A stretch of DNA of 64,000 nt from Planktothricoides raciborskii GIHE-MW2 (GTDB lineage: Bacteria; Cyanobacteriota; Cyanobacteriia; Cyanobacteriales; Laspinemataceae). The stretch covers positions 871,001 to 935,000 of the forward strand of contig NZ_CP159837.1 in assembly GCF_040564635.1 (NCBI RefSeq). Reading direction: 5' to 3'. Every line of letters starts with the position of its first letter. Position 1 is the first letter of the stretch. The translations under genes and the position numbers were made by a program. Shown here one piece after another: positions 7,574 through 17,585 of this stretch. The notes beneath the pieces were generated by a model. The model worked only from the letters and a program-made list of their open reading frames with translations, was not told the DNA's origin and made no database searches.

Positions 7574-9968
7574 TTAACCTATCAGGACAAGATTATCTTG
7601 GGTTAATGAATCAACGTGAACCCCGATTAAACTGGCAATAGTTTGACCACCAACCAGAAGTAATGTACTGTTATGGTCTTGGGCAATTGTCAGTTGATCG
7701 AACGTTAGACCAGGGGCTAAATCAATCAAGTCAATGGCACTTTCATAGTCAGCGATGGTATCAATTCCCCCTTGGGTGTTTAAGATAAAAGCATCGCTGC
7801 CAGCACCGCCGATTAAACTATCATTACCGATGTTGCCAGCGAGAAAGTCGTTGCCATCACTACCTATGATGGTATCGTTGCCATGACCACCACAAATGGA
7901 GTCGTTACCCAAGTCCCCAGAGAGAAAGTCATCGCCAGCATCCCCATGAATAAGGTCATCGTCTTTGCCCCCGTAGACCGTATCATCACCGTCGTCCCCG
8001 GAAATAGAATCGTTACCCTCGCTGCCAAAAATCACGTCATTGCCAGCCCCCCCATAGATTAAATCACGACCATCTTGATCTCCCACATTAATATCGCTGA
8101 CCCCACCAAAGATGGTGTCATCCCCCTGGTCGCCGATGACGGTATCGTTGCCGCGATCGCCATAAATTAAGTCTTCATCTTTGCCCCCAAAGGCAATATC
8201 ATCATCTTTTCCGGCGTAAATAGTATCGTTGCCCTGATTACCATTAATAACATCATTACCTCGGTTGCAAAAAATTAGGTCTTGTTCCCCAGCCAAACCT
8301 ATGGGAAATTCGCTGCCATTTCCCCCCGGAAATGGTATCATTATTTAATTCACCAAAAATGATGTAATTGTCATCATCACCGGAAATGCAATCATCATCT
8401 TTGCCCCCATTAATAAAATCATTGCCCTTGCCGCCATAGATAGTATCTTTGCCCTGATTTCCGTTAATCCAATCATCACTTGGCCTAGTATTTGTCACCG
8501 TAATGGTATAAGCGATCGCCTCTCCCGGCCCAGGAGTAATATTATTGACGGTTTTACTAACTTCTAAATCCGTACCAGGGGAAATCGTCGTAGTCAGGGT
8601 GCTGTCATTATTATTAATAACCGGATCTTCTGTGTTAGAAATGCTACTGGCAATATCCGTCAGTGAAGCCGCACTAGGAACCGTTAAAGCAATCACCGGG
8701 TCAATACTCTGAATTTTTATATTCTGTAATTCGTGAATGTTAGTAAAAAAGCCAGTAGTAGCCGCAAAGCCAAACTTGAAGGTCTCAGGAATTAGGCCGT
8801 TATTCGCTGCCGTAAGCTGAAAATTGATTAACTGTTCACTCAAGTCGGTAAAAACTCCATTATTATTAAAGTCAATGGCAACGATGATGCGATTGTCGGT
8901 GGTTAACTCGATTTGAACGCTTCGTTTAATGGCATTAGAGCGAGTAATGTTTGACCCCGGAAAATCTAAAGTCTAAGCCGGGTTAGGCAGATTAATTGTT
9001 TTGAGGTCTGGAGTTCCGGCTAAGTATCGATATTGTGTACTTTGACTCCCACGAATTGCTACAGAATCAGGAATTCTTCCGGTAGCTATACCCCCGGCAT
9101 TTGTGGATAAAGTTGGCGATCGCCCTACCCGCAATTCATTATCATTAGAAAAATTCCCAAATTCATCAAATCCAACGCCTAAATAGCCACCGACTAACCC
9201 TGGGATTAAAGTTGGATTCGTACTGGATGTTTGTTTTTGGGCATAGCCCAAAGACCCACCAAAAGCACCGGCAGTTGTAGGGGAAGCTGTACCATCAATC
9301 AGAAAGAAACTAAAGCCATCCCCCGCATAATTAGGGCTGCCACCATAAGCAAACAAATCAAATGTAATCTTTAAACCAGCCCCAGAAGGAAATGGGGTAT
9401 TATTAATCGCAAACGCGGACTGAAATGTACTATTATTAGTTAATCTTAAAACTCCAAAACCCTCTGCATCTTGCCCAGTCCCTTCTAACCCAGGAAAACC
9501 AGGAATAAGCCCTGCCGGGGCTGCGGTCAATTTGGGTGGTTGCGATCTTAAACCACTACCAAATATCCACTCCCCTTGTGGGATACTTCCGTTAAAAATT
9601 TCAGCCACATAAGTAGCCGCTAAAATACCAGAGTAGGCTTGGATAATTGGCAATTCAAAAGCTAAACTATCGGGAATTTCGCCCGGTTTAAATTCTAATG
9701 CCCAATCGCCCCCAAGTTTGGCAGAACCAGTTAGGTTTTTCGAGGCGACAATCTTGGCATTGGTTAACGCCGCAAGCTGATATAAAAAGTCTTGGTTTTT
9801 TGGGTTAGACTCATTAGCTATTTGGCAGCCGATGAATTACGGCATTTTATGTCAGGAATTTTTGCCAATTTTGTAGGCGATCGCTGTATTGGTTTTTGCC
9901 GCACTTAACTGGGTTTTGCCTAGATGAATAAGAATAACTCCGGATCTGCCATGAGAAACGATATAAAG
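7574..9968 (-). pseudogene. Decayed DUF4347 / L-type lectin / RTX calcium-binding surface protein
   Basis: Reading the minus strand from 9968, one frame gives LYIVSHGRSGVILIHLGKTQ, a DUF4347 signature. It then hits TGA (9854-9852) and TAA (9839-9837), and continues as FIGCQIAN...LTGSAKLGGDWALEF, the end of DUF4347. A legume-lectin-like domain follows (GDGFSFFLIDG, GVGFDEFG), cut by a TAG at 8975-8973, and resumes in the same frame to 8328. At the six-C run 8322-8327 the frame changes by one base, and the rest is RTX nonapeptides (GGxGxD type) ending in a short C-terminal domain at 7574. Without the lesions this would be a secreted or surface calcium-binding protein. The 5' end is lost. The single-base lesions could be partly sequencing errors; the pair of stops argues for decay. 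Confidence 0.85.
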
Positions 9969-10536
9969 TGTATAAATGTACCGAATATTTGCCTTTTTTT
10001 AATGAAAATAAATTCACATATTCAAGAAAAATTAATTTTTTTATTTATCTTAATCTTGAAAAAAAGTGTGAAATAGACATCGATTAAATGGATAATTTAA
10101 ATAATAGTATATTTTCAATTTTTAACCATTAGCAAAATTATTTTTTACGTTAAATATTCCTAGCAATTTAAGTCGATAATTAACAGAAAAATCACGTTAA
10201 TTTAACCAACATATTAATTAATTTGCTAAAAAATTTATATTTATGGTGTAAAAAAAGAGGTAAGCGAAGATATCCTAATAGGCGATATAGAGGCGATTAA
10301 TCTTTATTTTTCAAAAATAATTTTAATTTATGTTTAACATAATCCAGCATTTTGCTCTAATCAAATTACCATCATGTTTCTTAAAACATAAAACAATGAT
10401 TATGCAAGCTAAAATAGCGATAATTATTATTTTTTTCACGATTTTAATCGTTAAAAAAAACAATAATTATCAGCGATCGCAGGCAATTGAATGGCTGTAA
10501 ATTTGCCTTACTCATATTTTTCTTGATATAAAGATT
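9969..10536. other. AT-rich intergenic DNA
   Basis: Strongly AT-rich, with many short A/T runs and TTAATT words. No open frame of note, no hairpin with a T-run and no RNA recognised. It probably holds the eroded upstream part of the DUF4347 pseudogene. Confidence 0.5.
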
Positions 10537-10754
10537 ATGCTCGATTGTACTCAATTTTTTGAGGAACAACAAGTTTTATTAAGATTTGTTACAGGAAACT
10601 TGTCCAACGGAGTCTCGATCCGTCTGTTGAACCGGCACAAGGAAAAAACCGCATCCAAATGCCGGGTCAAACAGTCAAAATCGTTTATAATCCAAACTCA
10701 AAGCGAATCAATATGAAATTAACCGGAAATCCAACAACTATTGATCTGAGTTAG
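10537..10754 (+). pseudogene. Possible remnant of a small gene in two frames
   Basis: From the ATG at 10537 one frame reads MLDCTQFFEEQQVLLRFVTG and stops at 10714-10716. A second, overlapping frame ends at 10752-10754 with a protein-like stretch containing SVEPAQGKNRIQMPGQTVKI and then LTGNPTTIDLS. A single frameshift around 10600-10620 would join them. No family recognised. It ends only 13 bases before the dipeptidase gene. Confidence 0.3.
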
Positions 10755-10767
10755 ATCTGAATTAGAG

Positions 10768-11454
10768 ATGAAACCCTACCAGCAAATAGCGATCGCCGAA
10801 TGTGGGGAACCATTAATCCCCATTCCTGTGGATATTTTGGCCGTGGTGTCTCCACACCCGTATCAGCAACTCGGTGCTGACTATGGAACGCGATCACCCT
10901 ACATGATGCGGCAGAGTGTCGTAGAAAAACTAATCGTCGCCCAAAACCAACTCCAACAAAAACTAGGATGGCGACTGCAAATTTTCGATGCCTATCGCCC
11001 TGTAGCGGTGCAACAATTCATGGTAGACCATACCTATCAAGAATTAATCCAAGCCCAAGGACTAACCGAAACAGAATTAACGGGCGATCGACAGCAAGCA
11101 ATTCTCAAACAAGTTTATGAATTTTGGGCGCCTCCGAGTTTAGATCCAGCCACTCCCCCACCTCATAGCACCGGCGCCGCTGTGGATCTCAGCATAATCG
11201 ATTCAATGGGTGAGCCGGTTAACATGGGTTCGCCAATTGACGAAGTATCCCCGCGTTCTTACCCAGATTATTTTGCCACAAGTGATAATTGCATCGAGCA
11301 ACAATATCATCTACACCGCCAACTCTTATCTGAAGTGATGCAGTTTGCGGGATTTGTGCGTCACCCAAATGAATGGTGGCACTTTTGTTTCGGCGATCAA
11401 ATGTGGGCTTGGTTGACGGGAAAGTTAACCGCAATATATGGGCGAGTGCAATAA
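10768..11454 (+). CDS. D-alanyl-D-alanine dipeptidase, VanX/DdpX family
   Basis: A zinc dipeptidase of family M15D, 228 aa, cleaving D-Ala-D-Ala. The family motifs are present: DAYRP (74-78, with the catalytic Arg77), PHSTGAAVD with zinc ligands His133 and Asp140, and NEWWHF with Glu202 and zinc ligand His205. No vanH/vanA partners or peptide transporter lie nearby, so a role in recycling wall dipeptides is more likely than antibiotic resistance. There is no obvious signal peptide. It converges on csaB with a 10-base gap. Confidence 0.9.
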   Translation: MKPYQQIAIAECGEPLIPIPVDILAVVSPHPYQQLGADYGTRSPYMMRQSVVEKLIVAQNQLQQKLGWRLQIFDAYRPVAVQQFMVDHTYQELIQAQGLTETELTGDRQQAILKQVYEFWAPPSLDPATPPPHSTGAAVDLSIIDSMGEPVNMGSPIDEVSPRSYPDYFATSDNCIEQQYHLHRQLLSEVMQFAGFVRHPNEWWHFCFGDQMWAWLTGKLTAIYGRVQ

Positions 11455-11464
11455 CCCAGTTCCC

Positions 11465-12517
11465 CTAATTCAATAAAACCTCATGTAGAAGTTCCTGGTG
11501 CATTCTTGCCCGGTCAACGATGGATTTAATTTTTATATCCGAAAGGGCTTGGCCATTGGTGTAATGTTCCAGCCAACTTTGGCTAATCAGATTCGGATCT
11601 TCCGGCAAGTTAGATAATTCCCAGCCAGGGATATTTATTTCTTTCATTAATTGACTCACTTTGGGGTCATAACTGAGCGCAAAACAGCGACATCCTTCGG
11701 CAGCGGCCATAATCAAACTGTGATAACGCATCCCAATGACCATTTCGACTCCCGGAAATAGACCTTTGATTTCTTGAGGGTCTTCTAGGGAGAAAATATG
11801 ACTTTTACCGGGCAGTTGAGCATGAATTGATTGGGCAATTTCTTGGTCAAGAGAGGCTTGAAAAGGCACCAAAAGAATGCCGGTGTTTGTGGCTTTTTGA
11901 AAATCAATTAAGGCGCGGGTTAAGGTGGCTAAACGGGCAGGGGTGAGTTGGGGGTGCGATCGCAAATTTACCGCCACACGAGGCGCAGGTAAATTGATGG
12001 CGGGTTGGGGTAAAGGTTTGGCGGCCAGTGCCCACACAGGATCCGGCGCCATGACCAGCGGCGGAATTTGCCATTCTGATAATAACTGCGCTGACCCCGT
12101 ATCTCGGACACTCACGGCATCACAACCGGCAAAAGCTTGTCGGGCTAAATTCCGGATCGCCGGTCGATTTAAAGGGCCGACTCCTTGGGCCCAAGCAATC
12201 GTTTTCAGACCCATTTGCTGGGCTAATCCCATCAAGCCAATATAATAGAGGGGGCTCAGGGCGCTAGTGACATCTTGAATTAAACTCCCACCGCCCCAAA
12301 TAAAGGCATCGGATTGGCGCAATACTTTAAATACATCAAAGGCAGACATCCGATTACAAGCCGCGACTTGGTAGCGATCGCGGGTCTGTTGCGGATTGCC
12401 ACTCAGCACACAAGGGGTACATTCTGAGGGCAACATTTGCAACAACGACGCCATCAAAGCCTCATCCCCCGCGTTGCCCTTACCGTAATATCCACAACAA
12501 ACCACCCGCATTTTCAT
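11465..12517 (-). CDS. csaB: Polysaccharide pyruvyl transferase CsaB
   Basis: A protein of 350 aa, transferring a pyruvyl group from phosphoenolpyruvate to a cell-wall polysaccharide; in bacteria with S-layers the ketal anchors SLH-domain proteins. The N-terminus MRVVCCGYYGKGNAGDEAL is the family hallmark, followed by FIWGGGSLIQD and the C-terminal GMRYHSLIMAA segment. The start is the ATG at 12517 or two codons later. It is divergent from the DUF2499 gene. Confidence 0.92.
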   Translation of the reverse strand: MKMRVVCCGYYGKGNAGDEALMASLLQMLPSECTPCVLSGNPQQTRDRYQVAACNRMSAFDVFKVLRQSDAFIWGGGSLIQDVTSALSPLYYIGLMGLAQQMGLKTIAWAQGVGPLNRPAIRNLARQAFAGCDAVSVRDTGSAQLLSEWQIPPLVMAPDPVWALAAKPLPQPAINLPAPRVAVNLRSHPQLTPARLATLTRALIDFQKATNTGILLVPFQASLDQEIAQSIHAQLPGKSHIFSLEDPQEIKGLFPGVEMVIGMRYHSLIMAAAEGCRCFALSYDPKVSQLMKEINIPGWELSNLPEDPNLISQSWLEHYTNGQALSDIKIKSIVDRARMHQELLHEVLLN

Positions 12518-12698
12518 TTCTTCGACTTGCCCTTACTGCATGAATCAATTTCCGTTCGCGGACTTCGTGCCGGAGGGCACTTTACCACTCATATCATGTT
12601 GCGGGAACAGAAATTTTTTTTCCAGCGAATCTTTACGAGCTTTTGCCCGATGGTATGATTAATGGTTTGAATCGCACCAACAAAGAGTTAACATTATC

Positions 12699-13001
12699 AT
12701 GCACGCTTTATCAATTCCTACTTGGATTATTCACGTCTCTAGCGTGATTGAATGGGTAGCAGCCATTTGGTTAGTTTGGAGATATGGCGAATTAACCGGC
12801 GATCGCTACTGGTGGCCTTTATCTTTTGCCATGTTACCCGCTTTCGTCAGCGCCTTATGTGCTTGCACCTGGCATTATTTTGACAATCCCACATCTTTAG
12901 AATGGCTTGTCACCCTGCAAGCTGCCATGACCGTCTTGGGGAATTGCACCCTTTGTGCCGCAGCCTGGTGGATATGGCGTTCCGTTCGCTTATCAAAATA
13001 G
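12699..13001 (+). CDS. DUF2499 (ycf49-like) membrane protein
   Basis: A protein of 100 aa with three hydrophobic helices, starting MHALSIPTWIIHVSSVIEWV. It contains the conserved histidine and ACTWHYFDN region of the DUF2499 family, found in cyanobacteria and plastids. Function unknown. It precedes a DUF3593 gene, a pairing I recall as common in cyanobacteria, which suggests the two proteins work together in a photosynthesis-lineage membrane. The 163-base gap may hold a separate promoter. Confidence 0.82.
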   Translation: MHALSIPTWIIHVSSVIEWVAAIWLVWRYGELTGDRYWWPLSFAMLPAFVSALCACTWHYFDNPTSLEWLVTLQAAMTVLGNCTLCAAAWWIWRSVRLSK

Positions 13002-13164
13002 TAATTTAATAGGAATTTAATCGGAAGTAAACAGTAGTTAAATACTAATTTAGCATTCACCTTTCCTAAACAAACATTCATGGCATCCATGATTTTTCCA
13101 GAATCAACCATCATCAGAAATGAAAAATTTACCGGAAATTTACTGATATTTATGTGAGTTAATT

Positions 13165-13464
13165 ATGATTTCTAAAGATACTTTATTTGCGGTTTCTCTG
13201 CTTCCTTATCTCGGTTTTTTATGGTTGATCACGCGATCGCGTCAGATGCCGCGTTTAGCATTAATTGGATTCTATGGCACTCTTGTATTTGTCGGAGTCA
13301 CAATTCCAGCGGGAATTTATGCCAAAGTTGCTTACGGGGAAGCCTTAGCCAATATCGACTGGTTACATGGAAGTGCCGAAGTATTTCTTACCTTGGCAAA
13401 TATTTTAATTGTCCTGGGATTTAGGCAAGCAGTAAAACGCCTGGAAAATTCAAACCAATCATAA
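13165..13464 (+). CDS. DUF3593 membrane protein
   Basis: A protein of 99 aa with three predicted membrane helices. The N-terminal SLLPYLGFLWLITRSRQMP and the middle FVGVTIPAGIYAKVAYG segments match the DUF3593 family of cyanobacteria and chloroplast-containing eukaryotes. Function unknown; see the DUF2499 neighbour. A strong hairpin terminator follows 27 bases after the stop. Confidence 0.82.
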   Translation: MISKDTLFAVSLLPYLGFLWLITRSRQMPRLALIGFYGTLVFVGVTIPAGIYAKVAYGEALANIDWLHGSAEVFLTLANILIVLGFRQAVKRLENSNQS

Positions 13465-13490
13465 ATCACCAAAAATCACCAAAAATCACC

Positions 13491-13522
13491 AAAAAAAAGA
13501 GCGTGTCATTCGCTCTTTTTTT
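13491..13522. terminator. Bidirectional terminator
   Basis: An A-run, AGAGCG (13498-13503), a seven-base loop, CGCTCT (13511-13516) and a T-run. It works in both directions between the DUF3593 gene and the convergent peptidase gene. Three copies of AAAAATCACC precede it. Confidence 0.9.
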
Positions 13523-13574
13523 GGATGAATTCACTTAAATTCACACTAACTAATTACCAATCATTCATCCGACA

Positions 13575-16250
13575 TCATTCACGAGGTAAATAGGCCATAG
13601 GATTCACTGCACCTTGCCCTGGGGGATGAATTTCAAAATGTAAGTGAGGGCCGGTACTGAATCCCGTGCTACCCATTTCGGCGACTTGTTCTCCCTGATC
13701 GACTTCTTGGCCTTCCCGGACTAAAATCCGACTATTGTGGGCATAGAGGGTGAAACTGCCATCGGGGTGAGAGATTTCCACGAGGTTGCCATAACCGCCG
13801 TCGTTCCAAGCGGCATAGGTGACAACCCCGGCAGCCGCAGCGAAAATCGGTGTGCCCACAGGAGCGGCAATGTCAATGCCATTGTGCATCCGTCCCCAGC
13901 GCCAACCATAGCCAGAGGAGAGCAGCCCCTGCGCTGGCCAGATATAGCCATTGAAAATCGCCGGACTGTTCGGCAAATAAGCTTCCGGACCATTCAGAGG
14001 AGGCAACTGCGGGGAAACCATCTGTCCCGTAGTCGGCTGTAGCAGAGGCTGGTAGGCAGTGGTTCCGGACGAACCAGTGGCCAGTAAATCCTGGCTGTTT
14101 GCCTCTTCGTCTCTGTTGGGTTTGGCGTTTTCTGGGAATGGAGTCCCAGGACGTTGCCGTTTTTTCGGCTTATCTTCCACGGAAGCCTGCAAGAATTGCG
14201 GCGATTGCTCAGAAGAATCTTCGGAAGAAGCTTGATTAGACCGACTAGGGTCTGGCGATCGCCCGTTGGCCAATTCCTGATCGGGATGATTCTGGCGTAG
14301 CCGCTCAATGTCCGCTCTCAATCCCTGGACATAGCCATTGGAAACGGTTTCGGTGGCAGCACCTTGGCTGGCTTGTGAAATTTGATTGGGCGCTACCGTA
14401 GATGGGCGATCGGTCGGCAAATCGGGAACTGTCACCATTAATTGATTGGAAAACTTCGCCGCCGACTCAATGGGCAGTTCGGGCTGAGACTGATATTGGC
14501 TTTCCGGTTGGCCAATGGGATATTTTTCGCGTAGTTTGAGCAGATCGGACTTCAAACTATTGACAGAAGGGGTTTTGCCCTGAGATGCACTGGGTAATCC
14601 TGCCCTGTTATGGCCGTAATCTATTGGCACAGGAGTAGAATCTACCGGATTTAAATTTCCTTTGCTTCTGCGGGTTGGGGCTAAAGGATAAATCGCATCT
14701 GTACCAAGGACAACCGGAGCAGAAACTTCATTGACAAAGGCTTCTGAAGTGAATTCAGCAGTCTGAGGCTGTTCAACTTTGGCGGATTCGTTCAGACTTG
14801 TGCTGTTTTCTTGGTTAATCAGAGGAATTTTAATTTTTTGGTTGGCTTTAATGAAGTGCGGATCACTGATCTGATTTGCTTTCATCAGATCGGAGACAGA
14901 CACATTATTTTTCTGAGCGATTATATCCAAAGTTTCGCCCACACCTACTTGATAAATCCTAGAGGCTGATGACACAGCGGTCGGTGAAATCACCACCGTA
15001 TTGGTTAAATCAGGGGAAGCGACGACCGATGACTCTGGGGTGGCCTCTAGTGGTAAAGGCTGGGCGGTGAATTGAAATTGTGCGGGCTTGACGGTGAGCG
15101 GGAGATCGCGCTTCGGCGTTGCGGATGCAACATCGCTGGAAACTACGGAATTCATTTCCTGAATCTCGCTGTCCGTCGAAACTGTTGCCTCCGAATCGCT
15201 AGTGACTTCTAGTTCGGCTGCGGCAACTGATGTTTCTGATGTTTCTGATGTTTCTGATGTTTCTGAAATAGACTCCACGGGTGCGCTGGCGGATCCTTGT
15301 GGATGCCATAGCGCTTCTGTCTGCCCTGACAGGTCGTTAGCCGGGACTGGATTGCTAGATTCAATGCCAACCTGGGGAGAATCCAACCGAGGATTCAACT
15401 CCACGTCCGTTGCCCCTACATTTTGATAATTGGTGACTAATGGATTAGCTACTTCCATCAGCATTTCTTGATTTTCCGTGGGCGCACTTTGATGGGCTGT
15501 ATAGCTGGGGGAACCGGGAATGATGGTTCGGGTTGAGGCCGGCGCTGAATTCGGCAGCGTTGCTTCGGAACCGCCCACTTCCAAGCTTTGACTGGACCAC
15601 TGATTGGGCGAGGGCAAACTGACTGCCAAGCTATGGGTGCTGGGTTGGGTAGCAGAAAAGAAATATTCTGGCTGACTCGATGCACCGGGCGTCACCACGA
15701 ATGAAGGTTGAGGTTTACCGATTTCCGTTGCCATTGGGACTCCGGGGTGAATCGCCGATAGATTTTCTGTGAGTGACTCTGGCTCATCGGTTTCGGCAAT
15801 TTCCCCCTGGGTATCCCCGTCGGGGATAGCACCAGTTTCCCTGACATTTAGACTTATCCCTTGATTTTCGGCAATGACAAGCTGGTTGGTGTTTTCTGAC
15901 AAGTCCTGAGCCAAAGAATCCTCTGAACCAGACAGGGAAATTTCACTGTCATGTCGCGGTAATGTATCCGCGATATCCAGGTCTGATGACAAATCAGGCT
16001 GGGGCGAAGTGGTCAGCCAATTTCCGCGATCGCTTGCCGGAATATGATTGGTGACAGCCGCTTCGCTTTGTTGAGGTACTAGCATATTTGACGCTCCCAT
16101 TGAGATGGCCAATCCTAGCATGGCAGCAGAAGTACAAGCTTTGCTGCGGTTAACCTCTGTAAGCGCCTGTCTTGTTTGTCCGGCTACTGCATCACTACCG
16201 GCTGCACAGGAAGGAACAGGCTTCATATTGTCCTCAAATGCTCCTTTCAA
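13575..16250 (-). CDS. LysM and M23 (lysostaphin-type) cell-envelope peptidase
   Basis: A large envelope protein (891 aa) likely to cut or remodel peptidoglycan. After an N-terminal hydrophobic export segment (about residues 40-60) comes a long Ser/Thr/Pro/Glu-rich region with an ETS tandem repeat. One LysM domain follows (IYQVGVGETLDIIAQKNNVS), then another low-complexity stretch. The C-terminal M23 domain has zinc-ligand motifs HNGIDIAAP and HLHFE plus the SGYGWRWGRM loop. The TTG start at 16250 has an ideal AGGAGG eight bases upstream, whereas an in-frame ATG at 16226 has only a close GAGGA. Both are possible. Confidence 0.9.
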   Translation of the reverse strand: MKGAFEDNMKPVPSCAAGSDAVAGQTRQALTEVNRSKACTSAAMLGLAISMGASNMLVPQQSEAAVTNHIPASDRGNWLTTSPQPDLSSDLDIADTLPRHDSEISLSGSEDSLAQDLSENTNQLVIAENQGISLNVRETGAIPDGDTQGEIAETDEPESLTENLSAIHPGVPMATEIGKPQPSFVVTPGASSQPEYFFSATQPSTHSLAVSLPSPNQWSSQSLEVGGSEATLPNSAPASTRTIIPGSPSYTAHQSAPTENQEMLMEVANPLVTNYQNVGATDVELNPRLDSPQVGIESSNPVPANDLSGQTEALWHPQGSASAPVESISETSETSETSETSVAAAELEVTSDSEATVSTDSEIQEMNSVVSSDVASATPKRDLPLTVKPAQFQFTAQPLPLEATPESSVVASPDLTNTVVISPTAVSSASRIYQVGVGETLDIIAQKNNVSVSDLMKANQISDPHFIKANQKIKIPLINQENSTSLNESAKVEQPQTAEFTSEAFVNEVSAPVVLGTDAIYPLAPTRRSKGNLNPVDSTPVPIDYGHNRAGLPSASQGKTPSVNSLKSDLLKLREKYPIGQPESQYQSQPELPIESAAKFSNQLMVTVPDLPTDRPSTVAPNQISQASQGAATETVSNGYVQGLRADIERLRQNHPDQELANGRSPDPSRSNQASSEDSSEQSPQFLQASVEDKPKKRQRPGTPFPENAKPNRDEEANSQDLLATGSSGTTAYQPLLQPTTGQMVSPQLPPLNGPEAYLPNSPAIFNGYIWPAQGLLSSGYGWRWGRMHNGIDIAAPVGTPIFAAAAGVVTYAAWNDGGYGNLVEISHPDGSFTLYAHNSRILVREGQEVDQGEQVAEMGSTGFSTGPHLHFEIHPPGQGAVNPMAYLPRE

Positions 16251-16372
16251 AAAAAATACCTCCTAATTACCAGTAAAACTACATCTTGAATCAATCAATG
16301 TACTACCAGTCGTATGATGCTTAACATCTTCAGCCAGAGACAAGGGTCGCTGACAGATTATATCCTTTGGTC

Positions 16373-16401
16373 AGATTACCGTGATTTTTTAATTTCGGCA
16401 A
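16373..16401 (-). promoter_or_regulatory. Candidate promoter of the M23 peptidase gene
   Basis: On the minus strand a -35-like TTGCCG (16401-16396) and a -10-like TAATCT (16378-16373) have 17-base spacing. Transcription would start near 16366, leaving a leader of about 115 bases. Confidence 0.35.
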
Positions 16402-17070
16402 GCGGTGAGACATGGAAAACATTGTTAAAGTATCATCGATTTTTTTCTTGGGTGTCTTTAAGACCGGGTTGAAAACTGCCTATCTGGATAAACTTACTCA
16501 TTTTTGTAGCATAGTAGCAAATAAAATGCAGGCGATCGCAGTAGCATTTCACACACAATCGTGGTCTTTGTTCTCCTGATGGTGGTTCTGACCCCTCACC
16601 CCAATGGGCGGTAGATGCTTTGAATCATTGATGATAAAGTATTTCGGTCTTTTGATCCCCTTCATCTAGTTTTGTTCAACCCCAGAAAAATTTATTTTGA
16701 CATTTCTGGGGATCGATCATTTTTTTATAAGTTTTGCTTATCTTTTCGCTCGGTGAATAGAGAATTTCAACGAGGATTTGCCTAGGGGGTTAATTGCCTG
16801 AATTGACCATACATAAGCTTTTCGGGATAATTGACTGGCATAGAAATCGGGTTAACGATTGCCAAAAAAATTAAAAATTGTCAAACTCTGATGAGATCGA
16901 GAGTTTGACGGTTCCCTGGTAGGGCGAAATTTTCTTTGGTGAAGCGATCGCCGCTTCACAAAACAATCATTCAATCGAATCATAGAAACACCATATCAGA
17001 CAATCTAGATTAATCCTTCAGTAGAGATTTTTTGTCATCGACCAAACCAGCGATCTCCTGCGTTCTCCTG
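16402..17070. other. Intergenic region with three inverted repeats
   Basis: No gene seen. Holds CCCCAGAAA/TTTCTGGGG (about 16680-16711), a perfect 10-bp palindrome GTCAAACTCT/AGAGTTTGAC with a 10-base loop (16880-16909), and GTGAAGCG/CGCTTCAC around a HIP1-like core (about 16940-16960). None is followed by a T-run, so they are not plain terminators. I looked for the ydaO (c-di-AMP) riboswitch consensus upstream of the peptidase and did not find it. Confidence 0.55.
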
Positions 17071-17108
17071 AATATATAAAACCCTCAGTCAACCGGGCTG
17101 ACCGAGGG
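17071..17108 (-). terminator. Terminator after trmL
   Basis: On the minus strand CCCTCGGTCA and TGACTGAGGG pair with one mismatch, followed by TTTTATATAT. It lies directly downstream of the trmL stop. Confidence 0.75.
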
Positions 17109-17126
17109 AGGAGATCGAGCTAGATT

Positions 17127-17585
17127 TCACAGTAAGCCCAATTGACGACGGGCTTCAAATAAACCAATCGCCACACTGACAGAAAGGTTCAGACTCCTTA
17201 CTCCGGGCTGTGTCATGGAAATCGATAAAGTTGCATCGCAAGCAGCGAGAACTTCTGGGGACAGACCCGTGGTTTCACTGCCAAATAACAACCAGTCATC
17301 GTTGTGAAACTCGAATTGAATGTAATTGATTTGACCACGAGTGCTGAACCCAAGCAACCGACCACCGCGCTGTTGATGGAATGCTTGAAACTCTTCTATG
17401 GTCGAATGATAAGTGAGACGAACATAAGGCCAATAGTCTAAACCAGCACGTTTCAGATAGCGATCGCTAATTTCAAATCCCATTGGCCCAACTAAGTGTA
17501 GTTCAGTTCCGGTAGCGGCACAGGTGCGAGCAATGTTGCCCGTATTTGGGGGAATTTGTGGGTGAACTAAGACAATTTGTGGCAT
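17127..17585 (-). CDS. trmL: tRNA (cytidine/uridine-34 2'-O)-methyltransferase TrmL
   Basis: A SPOUT-class methyltransferase of 152 aa that methylates the wobble base of leucine tRNAs using S-adenosylmethionine. Diagnostic segments are HPQIPPNTGNIARTCAAT at the N-terminus, LFGSETTGLSPE in the middle and the knot motif VRSLNLSVSVAIGLFEA near the end. The start was taken at ATG 17585 (MPQIVLVHP), the usual family start; the longer frame back to 17642 adds a non-conserved leader. Confidence 0.92.
   Translation of the reverse strand: MPQIVLVHPQIPPNTGNIARTCAATGTELHLVGPMGFEISDRYLKRAGLDYWPYVRLTYHSTIEEFQAFHQQRGGRLLGFSTRGQINYIQFEFHNDDWLLFGSETTGLSPEVLAACDATLSISMTQPGVRSLNLSVSVAIGLFEARRQLGLL

Noticed and set aside
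7376-7606. 76-codon plus-strand frame
   Set aside because: Overlaps the end of the RTX pseudogene and has no recognisable protein features.
10768-11454. Vancomycin-resistance gene
   Set aside because: VanX-type motifs are present, but no vanH/vanA or regulators are adjacent; a peptidoglycan recycling role is more likely.
16251-16800. ydaO (c-di-AMP) riboswitch upstream of the M23 peptidase
   Set aside because: The conserved core sequences are absent, although several inverted repeats occur.
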